From: Nonomuraea rhodomycinica
GTDB lineage: Bacteria > Actinomycetota > Actinomycetes > Streptosporangiales > Streptosporangiaceae
Assembly: GCF_013363995.1 (NCBI RefSeq)
Contig: NZ_JABWGO010000009.1
Span: 344,699-408,698, forward strand
Reading direction: 5' to 3'
DNA: 64,000 nt
Below, piece by piece: positions 32,933 through 41,641 of this stretch. Below the pieces are notes generated by a model. It saw only the letters and a list, made by a program, of their open reading frames with translations. It made no database searches and was not told the DNA's origin. A program made the translations under genes and the position numbers. The first letter of the stretch is position 1; every line of letters starts with the position of its first letter.

Positions 32933-34351
32933 TCACGTGGCGGCGCAAGTGTCGTGGGTGGCGTCGAAGCCGGCGATCGCCTCGGTGTCGTCGGCACGCA
33001 GCGGCTTCACGCCCTTCCAGTCGTTCCCGATGACGAGGATCAGCCGGCTCGTCCGGGCCCCGGAGACGGCGCGCGGCGTCGCGGCCAGCAGGTCCTTGGT
33101 CAGCGTGGGGACGCTGGTCTCGCCGTTCGGCGAGTAGAAGACCGTGGTCTTCGGGTACGGCTTGCGGGCCGTGTCGCCGACCTTGGTGATGTGGTAGCCC
33201 CGCTGTTCGAGGGCGGCGGCCACCTGGGTGCCGAGCCCGCCCCGGTACGTGCCGTTGCGCAGCTCGATCTGCACCTTGGAGCGGGCCACCTTGGTCTGGC
33301 CGCCCTTGACGCCGGCGGGGTCGCGGTCCTGGGCCACGATCTGGAACAGCTTGCCGGCCTGCGGCTGCACCCACTCGACCCGGCCGGGCTGGGTGAGCGA
33401 GTAGTGCCAGGGCGTGGTGATGAACCGGATCTTCCCGGCGTTCATCCCCTGGAGACCGGTCGCCAGGTCCTTCATGACGCCCGGCGTGAGGCCGGGGTCG
33501 GTGGTGACGGCCTTGGTGCCCGCGTCCAGGAAGCCGAGCAGCTTGGCCGGGTCGGTCAGCGTCTCGCCGCTCATCACCTTCTTGACCATGGAGGCGATGA
33601 ACATCTGCTGCCGCTGGATCCGGCCGATGTCGGAGCCGTCGCCGAGGCTGTAGCGGGCGCGCACGTAGCCGAGCGCCTGCTCGCCGTTCAGGTTCTGGCG
33701 CCCGGCGGGCAGGTGGAGCAGCGCCTTCTTGTCGTTGACGGCCTGCGGCAGGCACACCTGGACGCCCCCGATGGCGTCCACCATGCTCTTGAACCCGGTG
33801 AAGTCCACCTTGACGTAGTGGTCGATGTGGATGCCGGTGAGCGACTCGACGGTGCGCCACGTGCAGGCGATGCCGCCGGAGTTGAACGACTCGTTGATCA
33901 TGCCGAGGTGGGCCTGCTGGCCGGGCAGGTTCTTCTTGGCGCGGCAGGCCGGGAGCTGGACCAGGGAGTCGCGGGGGAAGCTGACGACCATCGCGTTGTC
34001 CCGCTTGGACGACAGGTGGGCCAGCATGATGGTGTCGGTGCGCTCGCCCGCGACGCGGCCGTACTTCGCGTTCTTGCCGTTGCGCTGGTCGGAGCCGACG
34101 ATCAGCACGTTGAGCGCGGTGCCGGCGACCTTGGGCGGGCGGGTGGCGCCGAGGTCCTCGGCGGTGACGTCCTCGTGCTTGACGTTGCCGGTCAGCCGGG
34201 CGTAGACGGCGACGGCGCCGCCCGCCACCAGCACGACGACCGTGACGGCGACCACGATGACCCACCGCGTCCAGCGCCCGCGGCCACGCCGCGCCGGTTC
34301 GCGCGATCCGGACGGCGGCGACGGAGGCGCGTCGACAAGCCCGCTGCTCAC
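32933..34351 (-). CDS. LytR-CpsA-Psr family protein with LytR_C domain
   Basis: A 472-residue single-pass membrane LCP protein: basic cytoplasmic head (RRGRGRWTRW), one helix (VIVVAVTVVVLVAGGAVAVY), LCP domain (NVLIVGSDQRN, ERTDTIMLAHLSS, VVSFPRDSLVQLPAC, RARYSLGDGSDIGRIQRQQ) and a C-terminal LytR_C domain (QIELRNGTYRGGLGTQVAAA to PNGETSVPTL). It attaches glycopolymers to peptidoglycan outside the cell. GTG start with GGGAG about 8 nt upstream. The extra LytR_C domain distinguishes it from the LCP protein at 7917-9290. Confidence 0.95.
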   Translation of the reverse strand: MSSGLVDAPPSPPSGSREPARRGRGRWTRWVIVVAVTVVVLVAGGAVAVYARLTGNVKHEDVTAEDLGATRPPKVAGTALNVLIVGSDQRNGKNAKYGRVAGERTDTIMLAHLSSKRDNAMVVSFPRDSLVQLPACRAKKNLPGQQAHLGMINESFNSGGIACTWRTVESLTGIHIDHYVKVDFTGFKSMVDAIGGVQVCLPQAVNDKKALLHLPAGRQNLNGEQALGYVRARYSLGDGSDIGRIQRQQMFIASMVKKVMSGETLTDPAKLLGFLDAGTKAVTTDPGLTPGVMKDLATGLQGMNAGKIRFITTPWHYSLTQPGRVEWVQPQAGKLFQIVAQDRDPAGVKGGQTKVARSKVQIELRNGTYRGGLGTQVAAALEQRGYHITKVGDTARKPYPKTTVFYSPNGETSVPTLTKDLLAATPRAVSGARTSRLILVIGNDWKGVKPLRADDTEAIAGFDATHDTCAAT

Positions 34352-34504
34352 ATGACTCCCAAGGGGAACGGGGCCGAGGGCGCCGCCCGTGGCCAGGAGC
34401 CTGGTGGTGCAGATGTCGGCCGGTTGAGAACCAGGCCGAGTGTACTTATCCGGCGTATGGGCGATGTAAGGACGGCGAAATGTCCGGATAATCCGGTCTT
34501 GCCG

Positions 34505-34771
34505 TCACTCCGGCAGTGTCACCCGGAGCGACAGGGCGCCGCGCAGGTCGAGCCACGCGCTCCCCGGCCCGCGCACGAGCCGCAGCACGACCTCCTCGCA
34601 GCCCGGGCAGCGTCCCACCAGCCCGGGCTCCGGGCCGTACACGTGCAGCGCGGCGATCGGACCCGCCAGGCCGCAGCTCGCGCACCGGCCGGTCGCCGCG
34701 GTGACGTCCACGGCGAACAGCTCGGCCAGCGGGCCGGCCAGCGCGTTGCCGTCGAGGTGGTCAGCGGTCAT
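34505..34771 (-). CDS. DUF6510 zinc-ribbon protein
   Basis: An 88-residue protein with two Cys pairs (GRCASCG and GRCPGCEEVV), probably a small zinc ribbon. The start MTADHLDGNALAGPLAELFA and the ending WLDLRGALSLRVTLP match the DUF6510 family. It is the last gene of a three-gene operon with a flavin reductase and a molybdopterin oxidoreductase, 21 bp downstream of the reductase; this trio recurs in actinobacteria. Its role is unknown; metal or cofactor delivery is a guess. Confidence 0.88.
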   Translation of the reverse strand: MTADHLDGNALAGPLAELFAVDVTAATGRCASCGLAGPIAALHVYGPEPGLVGRCPGCEEVVLRLVRGPGSAWLDLRGALSLRVTLPE

Positions 34772-34792
34772 GCCTGCCCCCTGGTGGTCGGG

Positions 34793-35593
34793 TCAGCCCC
34801 CGGTGGGGCCGAAGCGTTCGGTCCGGATGCGCTCGGGCGCGTGGCCGAGCGTGAGCAGCAGGTCGGCGACCGTCTCCACGAATCCCGTCGGCCCGCACAC
34901 GTAGCAGTCGGGCTCGAACGACGACGGCCAGCCGCCCTCGGCGAGGTCGTCCAGCCTGACGCGCCCGGCCGGCCGGGGCCAGGGGTCCGGCGTGCCGCGC
35001 GTGTAGAGGAAGGTCACGTCCACGCCGGGGTCCGGCCGGCGCAGCTCGTCCGCGTAGTAGCGGCTGTCGGGCCCGCGCAGCGAGTACAGCAGCCGGAACG
35101 GCACGCGGCTGCCCGCGCGGCGGCGCTCGCGCAGCATCGCCATCAGCGGCACGACCCCGGACCCGCCGGCGACCAGCAGCACCGGCGCGGTGCTCTCCGG
35201 CCGCCACACGAACCACCCGCCGACCGGCCCGCGGAGCTCGACCTCGTCGCCGACCTCCATGACCTCGGTGAGGTACGGCGAGACCTCGCCGTCCGGCACG
35301 CGCTCGACGGTCAGCTCGACGGTGTCGCCGTCGGCCGGGGCGGCCAGGGAGTAGCTGCGCTGCGTGCTGTAGCCGTCCTCGGCGGTCAGGCGCACGTCCA
35401 CGTGCTGGCCCGCGAGGTGGCCGGGCCAGCCGGGCACCGAGAACCGCAGCGTGCGCGCGGTCGGCGTCTCGTCGCGGATCCCGGTCAGGCGGGCGGCCGT
35501 CCAGCGCGCCCGGCGGGCGGGGGCCCGCTCCACCAGTGCCCGCTCCACCAGTGCCCGCTCCACCGGGGGCCGCTCCACCGGGGGCCGCTCCAC
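34793..35593 (-). CDS. FAD/NAD(P)-binding ferredoxin-reductase-like protein
   Basis: A 266-residue flavin reductase of the FNR superfamily without an iron-sulfur domain. FAD-binding motif TQRSYSLAAP, NAD(P) motif LLVAGGSGVVPLMAMLRE and C-terminal CYVCGPTGFVETVADLL. It probably passes electrons between NAD(P)H and the molybdopterin oxidoreductase encoded directly upstream. The first GTG overlaps that gene's TAG by one base (TAGTG). Four more in-frame GTG codons follow at 15-nt steps in a tandem repeat, so the true start is uncertain; conserved sequence begins only after the repeat (RARWTAARLTGI). Confidence 0.9.
   Translation of the reverse strand: MERPPVERPPVERALVERALVERAPARRARWTAARLTGIRDETPTARTLRFSVPGWPGHLAGQHVDVRLTAEDGYSTQRSYSLAAPADGDTVELTVERVPDGEVSPYLTEVMEVGDEVELRGPVGGWFVWRPESTAPVLLVAGGSGVVPLMAMLRERRRAGSRVPFRLLYSLRGPDSRYYADELRRPDPGVDVTFLYTRGTPDPWPRPAGRVRLDDLAEGGWPSSFEPDCYVCGPTGFVETVADLLLTLGHAPERIRTERFGPTGG
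35526..35593 (-). repeat. 15-bp tandem repeat carrying successive GTG start codons
   Basis: Four complete 15-bp units plus the flanking GTG unit give in-frame GTG codons at 35593, 35578, 35563, 35548 and 35533. Each unit reads GTGGAGCGG followed by six variable bases; the GGAG inside a unit stands about 9 nt before the next GTG, the distance of a ribosome-binding site. Confidence 0.93.
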
Positions 35594-36192
35594 TAGTCGC
35601 CCTCGTAGCGCTGCTCGCGCCACGGGTCGCCGTAGTTGTGATAGCCGGCGGTCTCCCAGAAGCCGGGCCATTCCTCGTTCAGCAGCCGGATGCCGCGCAC
35701 CCACTTGGCCGACTTCCAGAAGTACAGGTGGGGGACGAGCAGCCGGGCCGGGCCGCCGTGGACGGGCTCCAGCTCCTCGCCGTCGAAGGCGTGGACGATC
35801 CATGCCTTGCCGTCGAGCAGGTCCTCGACCGGCAGGTTGGTGGTGTAGCCGCCGTAGGAGTGGACCAGCGCGTACTCGGCGGCGCTCTCGACGTCCTCGA
35901 AGAGCACGTCGAGCGAGACGCCCTCCCAGTGGGTGTCCAGCTTGGACCACTTGGTGACGCAGTGGATGTCCACGGCCGGCCGCTCCTGCGGCAGCGCCAT
36001 GAACTCCTGCCACGACCACCGGTGGGTCTCGCCCTCCTCGGTGTCGATGGTGAACTCCCACCGGTCGGCCGGCACGCGGGGCGTCGGCCCCGCCGACAGC
36101 ACGGGGAAGTCCTCGACGAGGTACTGGCCGGGCGGCAGCCGGTCGCCACCCGCTCTGGGCCGGCCGCGAAAGCCGCGCGAGACGATGGCCAC
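35593..36192 (-). CDS. Molybdopterin-dependent oxidoreductase (sulfite-oxidase-like)
   Basis: A 199-residue protein consisting of the molybdopterin-binding domain of the sulfite oxidase/MsrP family. The Mo-coordinating Cys is in VDIHCVTKWSKLDTHW; other family sequences are HSYGGYTTNLPVEDLLDG, GGPARLLVPHLYFWKSAKWV and GIRLLNEEWPGFWE. There is no twin-arginine signal, so it is probably cytoplasmic, unlike MsrP. The GTG at 36192 has AAGGAGG upstream and starts MAIVSRGFRGRP. The flavin reductase gene overlaps its stop codon, making that protein the likely electron partner. Confidence 0.92.
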   Translation of the reverse strand: MAIVSRGFRGRPRAGGDRLPPGQYLVEDFPVLSAGPTPRVPADRWEFTIDTEEGETHRWSWQEFMALPQERPAVDIHCVTKWSKLDTHWEGVSLDVLFEDVESAAEYALVHSYGGYTTNLPVEDLLDGKAWIVHAFDGEELEPVHGGPARLLVPHLYFWKSAKWVRGIRLLNEEWPGFWETAGYHNYGDPWREQRYEGD

Positions 36193-36305
36193 GGATGCCT
36201 CCTTCGGACACTGCTCCCGCCATTCCATCACGGCCCCATCTCAAGATCCGCAGGGGGCGCATAGCCTGGACCGCGAGGGCCGCCGCCATCGGGAGGAGCA
36301 GCGTC

Positions 36306-36704
36306 GTGGGCGACCGCAAGCCGTACGGGGTGAACTTCGAGTCGTGGATCGACCGGCAGATCCGCGAGGCGGAGGAGCGCGGCGAGTTCGACGACCTGCC
36401 GGGCAAGGGCAAGCCCCTGCCCGATCTCGACAAGCCGTACGACGAGATGTGGTGGGTCAAGCAGAAGCTGCGCAGCGAGGGGCTGTCCATGCCGCTGCCG
36501 CCGACGCTCCAGCTCCGCAAGGACGCCGAGGAGGCGCTGGCCGAGGCGCGTGCCGCCCGCTCCGAGCGGGAGGTGCGGCAGGTGGTCGAGGCGATCAACG
36601 CCCGCATCCGCGAGGCCATCCGCACCGGACTGTCCGGCCCGCCGCTCAACCTGCTCCCGTACGACGTGGACCGGATCGTGGCGGAGTGGCGCGCGTCCCG
36701 CTGA
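36306..36704 (+). CDS. DUF1992 / DnaJC28-like protein
   Basis: A 132-residue protein with the family signature FESWIDRQIREAEERGEFDD followed by LPGKGKPLPDLDKPYDEMWW and the helical end LLPYDVDRIVAEWRAS. The domain is also found in eukaryotic DNAJC28, but no J-domain is present here. The GTG at 36306 with GGGAGGAG about 9 nt upstream sets the start. Function unknown. The XDH-family gene follows on the same strand after 55 bp. Confidence 0.9.
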   Translation: MGDRKPYGVNFESWIDRQIREAEERGEFDDLPGKGKPLPDLDKPYDEMWWVKQKLRSEGLSMPLPPTLQLRKDAEEALAEARAARSEREVRQVVEAINARIREAIRTGLSGPPLNLLPYDVDRIVAEWRASR

Positions 36705-36759
36705 GACGTCCGCCGCAGGGTCCTGGACCGGCCGGGGAACGGCGCTCACAATCGGGGCC

Positions 36760-39105
36760 ATGGGCGAGGACGAGGACAAGGGTGACGGCGGACAGGTGGG
36801 GGCGCGCGCGCCCCGCCGGGAGGACGCCCGGCTGCTGACGGGCCGGGCCAGGTACGCGGGCAACGTGCGGCTCCCCGCGACGGCCCACGCCGTCGTCGTG
36901 CGCAGCCCGATCGCGCACGGGCGGCTCGCCAAGTGCGACGCCGAGGCGGCGCTGGCGGCCGACGGGGTGCTCGACGTCATCACGCCCGCCGACGCGGCGG
37001 ACGTGCGGCTGCCGTGCGTGACGCTCGCCGTCGGGCAGCGCGACACCTCCTACCCGGCCCTGGAGGAGACCGTCCGGTACGTGGGGCAGCCGCTCGCCGT
37101 GGTCGTCGCCGAGACGCCCGAGGCCGCCGCCGACGCCGCCGCGCTGCTGGACCTCGACCTGGACGAGCTGCCCCCGGTCGTCGACGTGGAGCGGGCGCTG
37201 GAGGCGGACGCGCCGATCCTCCACCCCCACTGGGGCTCCAACGTGCTCACCGACTCCGTCCTCGGCGACGCCGACTGCGAGGAGGCCATCGCCGGCGCCG
37301 CGCACGTGGTCGAGCTGGCCTTCCGGTACGGCCGGGCCGCGCCGTACCCGATGGAGCCGCGCGCGCTCGTCGCCACGTACGCCGACGGGGAGCTGACGAT
37401 CCGCACCTCCACGCAGGCGCCGCACCACGTGCGCGACCACGCGGCCGACGCGCTCGGGCTGACCCACGACCGGGTGCGCGTCATCAGCGGCGACACCGGC
37501 GGCGGGTTCGGCGGCAAGGAGCACCTCTACCCCGACGAGGCGCTGGTCTGCCTGGCCGCGATGCGCCTCGGCGGCCGGCCCGTGCGCTGGACCGAGTCGC
37601 CCGGCGACCGGCTGGTCGCCACGCTGCCCTCCCGGGCCGCCCTCCACCGGGCGCGGCTGGCGCTGGACGCCGACGGCAGGTTCGTGGCGTTGCACGCCGA
37701 CGTCGTCGGCGACATCGGGGCGCACCCGTCGAACGTCGGCATCTCGCCGTTCTCGGTGACCGCCATCCTGCTGCCCGGTCCGTACCGTTTCGACCGGGCG
37801 GCGGTACGGGTGCGCGGCGTCGTCACGACGACCACGCCGACCGGCTCGTACCGGGGGTTCGGCCAGCCGGAGGCGACGTACACGCGGGAGCGGCTGATCG
37901 ACGAGGCGGCCCGGCGGCTCGGGTTCGACCCGGTGGAGCTGCGCCTGCGCAATCTGCTCGGGCCGGACGAGCTGCCGTGCGTGAGCCGGCTCTACCAGCC
38001 GTACGACTCGGGCGACTACCCGCGCGCCCTGCTCACGCTGCGCGAGCTGGTGTCCGAGGGCGTCCAGCGCAGCCCGGCGTTCGCGTGGAGCGACGGGCGC
38101 AGGCGGGGCGTCGGGTACTCCTGCCACGTCGAGGCGACCGGGCTCGGGCCGTCGAAGGACATGAAGATGACGGGCCAGCTCGCGGGCGGGTACGAGATCG
38201 CGGTGGTGCGCATGGAGCCCGACGCCTCGGTCGTCGTCGCCGCCGGTGTGGCGGCGATCGGCCAGGGCATCGAGACGACGCTGGCCCAGCTCGCCGCCGA
38301 CCGGATGGGCGTCGACCCCGGACGGGTGCGGGTGGTGCTGGGCGACACGGCGGCCACGCCGTACTCGCCGATCGGCTCGATCGCCAGCCGCTCGCTGGCC
38401 GTCGGCGGGGCGGCGCTCACCCAGGCCGCGACCCGCCTGCGGGACAAGATCCTGGCCATCGCCGCCCACCGGCTGGAGGCCGCGCCCGAGGACCTGGAGA
38501 TCGCCGACGGCGCCGTGCGCGTCAAGGGCGACCCGCGCGCCGCGCTGACGCTGCGCGAGGTCGCCACGTCGGCGTGGCGCGGCTGGGACCTGCCCGAGGG
38601 CGCCTCGCCGGGACTGGAGGAGCGGGCCGTCTACGACCCGCCCGCCTACACCTACGCCTACGGCGCCCACGCGGCGGCCGTGGCCGTGGACCCGGAGACC
38701 GGGGCGGTCGAGGTGGAGGGTTACTGGGCGGTCAACGACTGCGGCGTGCAGGTCAACCCGGCCATCGTGGACGGCCAGCTCGCGGGCGGCATCGCGCAGG
38801 GCATCGGCATGGCGCTGACCGAGGAGGTCGTCTACACCGACGACGGCCAGCCGATCACCGAGTACCTGCTGCCGACGACCAGGGAGGTGCCCGCCCTCGG
38901 GCTGGCGAGCCTGGTGACGCCCTCGCCCGTCACGCCCGGCGGCATGAAGGGCGTCGGCGAGGCCGGCACCATCGGCCCGCCCGCCGCCATCGCCAACGCG
39001 GTCGCCGCCGCCCTGCCCGAGGTCGCGGACCTGATCACGGTCACGCCGCTGACGCCTGAGCGGCTGTGGAGGCTGCTGACGCATGCCCGGACCGCCACCG
39101 GGTAG
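36760..39105 (+). CDS. Xanthine dehydrogenase family, molybdopterin-binding subunit
   Basis: A 781-residue large subunit. The N-terminal aldehyde-oxidase/XDH hammerhead domain includes GRARYAGNVRLPATAHAVVV; the Mo-pterin domains follow with ISGDTGGGFGGKEHLYPDEA, TPTGSYRGFGQPEATYTRER, AAIGQGIETTLAQLAADRMG and the catalytic Glu in MKGVGEAGTIGPPAAIANA. It hydroxylates aldehydes or heterocycles. The [2Fe-2S] small subunit and FAD medium subunit, normally encoded beside it, are absent here, so partners must be elsewhere or it uses others. The start at 36760 is the only ATG near the domain start. Confidence 0.93.
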   Translation: MGEDEDKGDGGQVGARAPRREDARLLTGRARYAGNVRLPATAHAVVVRSPIAHGRLAKCDAEAALAADGVLDVITPADAADVRLPCVTLAVGQRDTSYPALEETVRYVGQPLAVVVAETPEAAADAAALLDLDLDELPPVVDVERALEADAPILHPHWGSNVLTDSVLGDADCEEAIAGAAHVVELAFRYGRAAPYPMEPRALVATYADGELTIRTSTQAPHHVRDHAADALGLTHDRVRVISGDTGGGFGGKEHLYPDEALVCLAAMRLGGRPVRWTESPGDRLVATLPSRAALHRARLALDADGRFVALHADVVGDIGAHPSNVGISPFSVTAILLPGPYRFDRAAVRVRGVVTTTTPTGSYRGFGQPEATYTRERLIDEAARRLGFDPVELRLRNLLGPDELPCVSRLYQPYDSGDYPRALLTLRELVSEGVQRSPAFAWSDGRRRGVGYSCHVEATGLGPSKDMKMTGQLAGGYEIAVVRMEPDASVVVAAGVAAIGQGIETTLAQLAADRMGVDPGRVRVVLGDTAATPYSPIGSIASRSLAVGGAALTQAATRLRDKILAIAAHRLEAAPEDLEIADGAVRVKGDPRAALTLREVATSAWRGWDLPEGASPGLEERAVYDPPAYTYAYGAHAAAVAVDPETGAVEVEGYWAVNDCGVQVNPAIVDGQLAGGIAQGIGMALTEEVVYTDDGQPITEYLLPTTREVPALGLASLVTPSPVTPGGMKGVGEAGTIGPPAAIANAVAAALPEVADLITVTPLTPERLWRLLTHARTATG

Positions 39106-39115
39106 CCGTCAGCGA

Positions 39116-40672
39116 ATGGACCTCGCTGACTGGTTCCTCACGGAGGACGAGCGCGGCAACCCGTCCACCCGGCTGGGCGCCTGGACCACGGGCAACCTGG
39201 TGCGTCCGCTGATCCACGGGGCGACCTACTTCGCCGAGCTCAAGGCGTGCCTGGAGAGCGTGGGCGAGGACGACCTGGTGCTGTTCGCCGACTGGCGCGG
39301 CGACCCCGACGAGCGGCTCGCCGACGACGGGCCGCAGATCTCCGACGCGCTGGCCGGGGCGGCGTCCAGGGGAGCGCTGGTCAGAGGGCTGATCTGGCGC
39401 TCCCACCTGGACGCGCTGCGCTTCAGCGCCGAGGAGAACCGGCACCTCGGCGAGAAGATCGAGGCGGCCGGCGGCCAGGCGCTGCTCGACACCCGGGTAC
39501 GGCCCGGCGGCGCCCACCACCAGAAGTTCGTGGTCGTCCGGCGCCCCGGCGACCCGGCCCGGGACGTGGCCTTCGTCGGCGGCGTGGACCTGTGCCACAG
39601 CCGCCGCGACGACGCCGCCCACCACGGCGACCCCCAGGCCGCGCCCATGCCCGACGTCTACGGCGACAGCCCGCCCTGGCACGACGTCCAGGCGGCCATT
39701 CACGGGCCGGCGGTGGCCGAGGTGGAGACCGTGTTCCGCGAGCGCTGGGAGGACCCGGCCCCGGAGACGCGGCAGCCGTTGAGACGCCTGCGCGACCACC
39801 TGGAACGGATGGACGACGTGCCCCCGCTGCCCCCGCCGGGTCCCGCTCCCGGCCGGGCCGGCACGCACGCCGTGCAGCTCCTGCGGACCTATCCGTACCG
39901 GCGGCGCCCTTACCCGTTCGCCCCGCGCGGCGAGCGGAGCGTCGCCCGCGCCTACCAGAAGGTGCTGCGCCGGGCCCGCTCGCTCGTCTACCTGGAGGAC
40001 CAGTACCTGTGGTCCACGGAGGTGATCGAGCCCTTCGCGGAGGCGCTGGAGCGCGAGGACGAGCTGCGCATGATCGTCGTCGTGCCCCGGCATCCCGACC
40101 AGGACGGCTGGCTGGCCGGTCCCGCGAGCCTCATCGGCCGGGCCGAGGCCCTGACCCGGCTCACCCAGGCGGGCGGTGACCGGGTCGCGGTGTACGACCT
40201 GGAGAACCACGCGGGCACGCCGGTCTACGTGCACGCCAAGGTCTGCGTGGTGGACGACGTGTGGGCGACCGTCGGGTCCGACAACGTCAACCTGCGGTCG
40301 TGGACGTACGACTCGGAGCTGAGCTGCGCGGTGCTGGACGAGGAGCCCGACCCGCGCCCGCCCGCGGGCGGCCGCCGCTTCGCCCGGGACCTGCGGCTCA
40401 CACTGGCTGCCGAGCACCTGGACCGCGACCCGGCCGACGTGGACGACCTGTGCGACCCGAAGGCCGCCTTCGAGGCGTTCGCGGAGTCGGCGCGGCGCCT
40501 GGAGTCCTGGCACCGGGGGGAACGCCGGGGCGCCCGGCCGCCCGGCCGGCTCCGCCCGCATCCGGCTCCCGAGCTGGGGCGCTTCCGCAAGCTGCTGGCC
40601 ATGCCGCTCTACCGGGCGGCCGTGGACCCCGACGGCCGTCCGGCGGCCCTGCGCCGCTCGCGCCGCTTCTGA
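39116..40672 (+). CDS. Phospholipase D-like protein (two HKD motifs)
   Basis: A 518-residue PLD-superfamily protein. The two catalytic motifs are HHQKFVVVRRPGDPARDVAF (HxK, distal acidic residue) and VHAKVCVVDDVWATVGSDNV. YLEDQYLWSTEVIEPFAEAL and the region between follow bacterial and plant-type PLD/cardiolipin-synthase-like enzymes. No signal peptide is visible. It should hydrolyse or exchange phosphodiester head groups. The ATG at 39116 lies 10 nt after the XDH-family stop; an earlier ATG would overlap that gene. Confidence 0.92.
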   Translation: MDLADWFLTEDERGNPSTRLGAWTTGNLVRPLIHGATYFAELKACLESVGEDDLVLFADWRGDPDERLADDGPQISDALAGAASRGALVRGLIWRSHLDALRFSAEENRHLGEKIEAAGGQALLDTRVRPGGAHHQKFVVVRRPGDPARDVAFVGGVDLCHSRRDDAAHHGDPQAAPMPDVYGDSPPWHDVQAAIHGPAVAEVETVFRERWEDPAPETRQPLRRLRDHLERMDDVPPLPPPGPAPGRAGTHAVQLLRTYPYRRRPYPFAPRGERSVARAYQKVLRRARSLVYLEDQYLWSTEVIEPFAEALEREDELRMIVVVPRHPDQDGWLAGPASLIGRAEALTRLTQAGGDRVAVYDLENHAGTPVYVHAKVCVVDDVWATVGSDNVNLRSWTYDSELSCAVLDEEPDPRPPAGGRRFARDLRLTLAAEHLDRDPADVDDLCDPKAAFEAFAESARRLESWHRGERRGARPPGRLRPHPAPELGRFRKLLAMPLYRAAVDPDGRPAALRRSRRF

Positions 40673-40731
40673 CGCTCTCGCCGCCTGTGACTTCCGGCCG
40701 CTTCTGACGCTCCGGCCGCCTGCGACGGTTC
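40664..40731. repeat. Imperfect 35-bp duplication at convergent gene ends
   Basis: The segment containing CTTCTGACGCT occurs at 40666-40676 and again at 40701-40711, with similar CCGCCTG-containing tails. It covers the phospholipase stop codon and the intergenic space. A third partial copy (TTCTGACGC) starts near 40729. Confidence 0.7.
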
Positions 40732-40738
40732 TGACGCG

Positions 40739-41641
40739 CTAGGACGGGGACGGGGCGGCGGCGCTGTCGAGGACGGCCTGGAGCTGGGCCGGGTCGGCGG
40801 CGCCCCCGGCGGCCAGGACGGTGCCCCCGCGGTCCGTCACCACCGCGTACGGCGGCCACAGGATGTCGTTGCGGTCGTAGACGTCCGGGTCCACCACGAG
40901 CGGCGGCCCGTCGGAGCCGAAGGACCCGTCCTTGGGCGCCGCGCTGACCAGCACGACCTCCATCCGGGCGGCCATGGCGGTGAAGTGCGGCAGCATCGCG
41001 GTGCACAGCCCGCACCCCGGCGAGACGAGCGCGTACAGGACCCGGTCGGCGCTCCGTTCGGGCGCCCCCTCCACCGCGAAGGGCGTCCCCGGCCGGGGAC
41101 CGTGTTCGAGCGGGCCTCTGGCGCCCGCGGCACCGGAGGAGCGTCCGCCGCGCGGGCCGTGCCGTCCGCGCCCGGGCACCAGGACGGGCAGCGCGAACGC
41201 GACTCCCAGCAGCGCGGCGGCCACCGGCACCTGGAGCGGCGCGAACGGCGCCGGCCCCGCCGCCAGCGCCATGAGCGCGAGCACCAGGAGCACGCCCGTG
41301 CGCGCCATCGTGCCGGGACCCACCAGGTCACGGCCGCCGAAGCAGCCGCAGCCCACGCTCAGCCCGCGCCACAGCACCGACCCCATCGCGCCGAGGAACA
41401 CCGCGAACAGCAGCGCCGCCGCCACGGCCCCCCACAGGCGCGTCACCGGCGCCAGCAGCAGCGCCGCCGCCGCCACCTCGACGACGAGCACGGCCACGGC
41501 CGCGGGCAGGGCCAGCCCGGCCGGCAGCACCCGGTAGCCGCCGATCGTCGCCGCGAACGCCCGGACGTCGCGGATCTTGCCCAGCGCCGCCCCCAGCAGC
41601 ACGGCCGCCACCGCGAGCGGCGCCGACGCGAGGACGATCAC
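40739..41641 (-). CDS. MauE/DoxX-type membrane protein fused to thioredoxin-like domain
   Basis: A 300-residue fusion. Residues ~1-155 form a four-helix MauE/DoxX-like domain with the typical GCGCFGGRDLVGPGTMART. The second part is thioredoxin-like, with a redox pair CGLC in YALVSPGCGLCTAMLPHF. MauE proteins support disulfide formation. The GTG start overlaps the ABC transporter's TGA by 4 nt, so the two are translationally coupled. Beside a lanthipeptide locus whose precursor has five Cys, it may keep thiols in the right state during export or maturation; that is inference. Confidence 0.85.
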   Translation of the reverse strand: MIVLASAPLAVAAVLLGAALGKIRDVRAFAATIGGYRVLPAGLALPAAVAVLVVEVAAAALLLAPVTRLWGAVAAALLFAVFLGAMGSVLWRGLSVGCGCFGGRDLVGPGTMARTGVLLVLALMALAAGPAPFAPLQVPVAAALLGVAFALPVLVPGRGRHGPRGGRSSGAAGARGPLEHGPRPGTPFAVEGAPERSADRVLYALVSPGCGLCTAMLPHFTAMAARMEVVLVSAAPKDGSFGSDGPPLVVDPDVYDRNDILWPPYAVVTDRGGTVLAAGGAADPAQLQAVLDSAAAPSPS

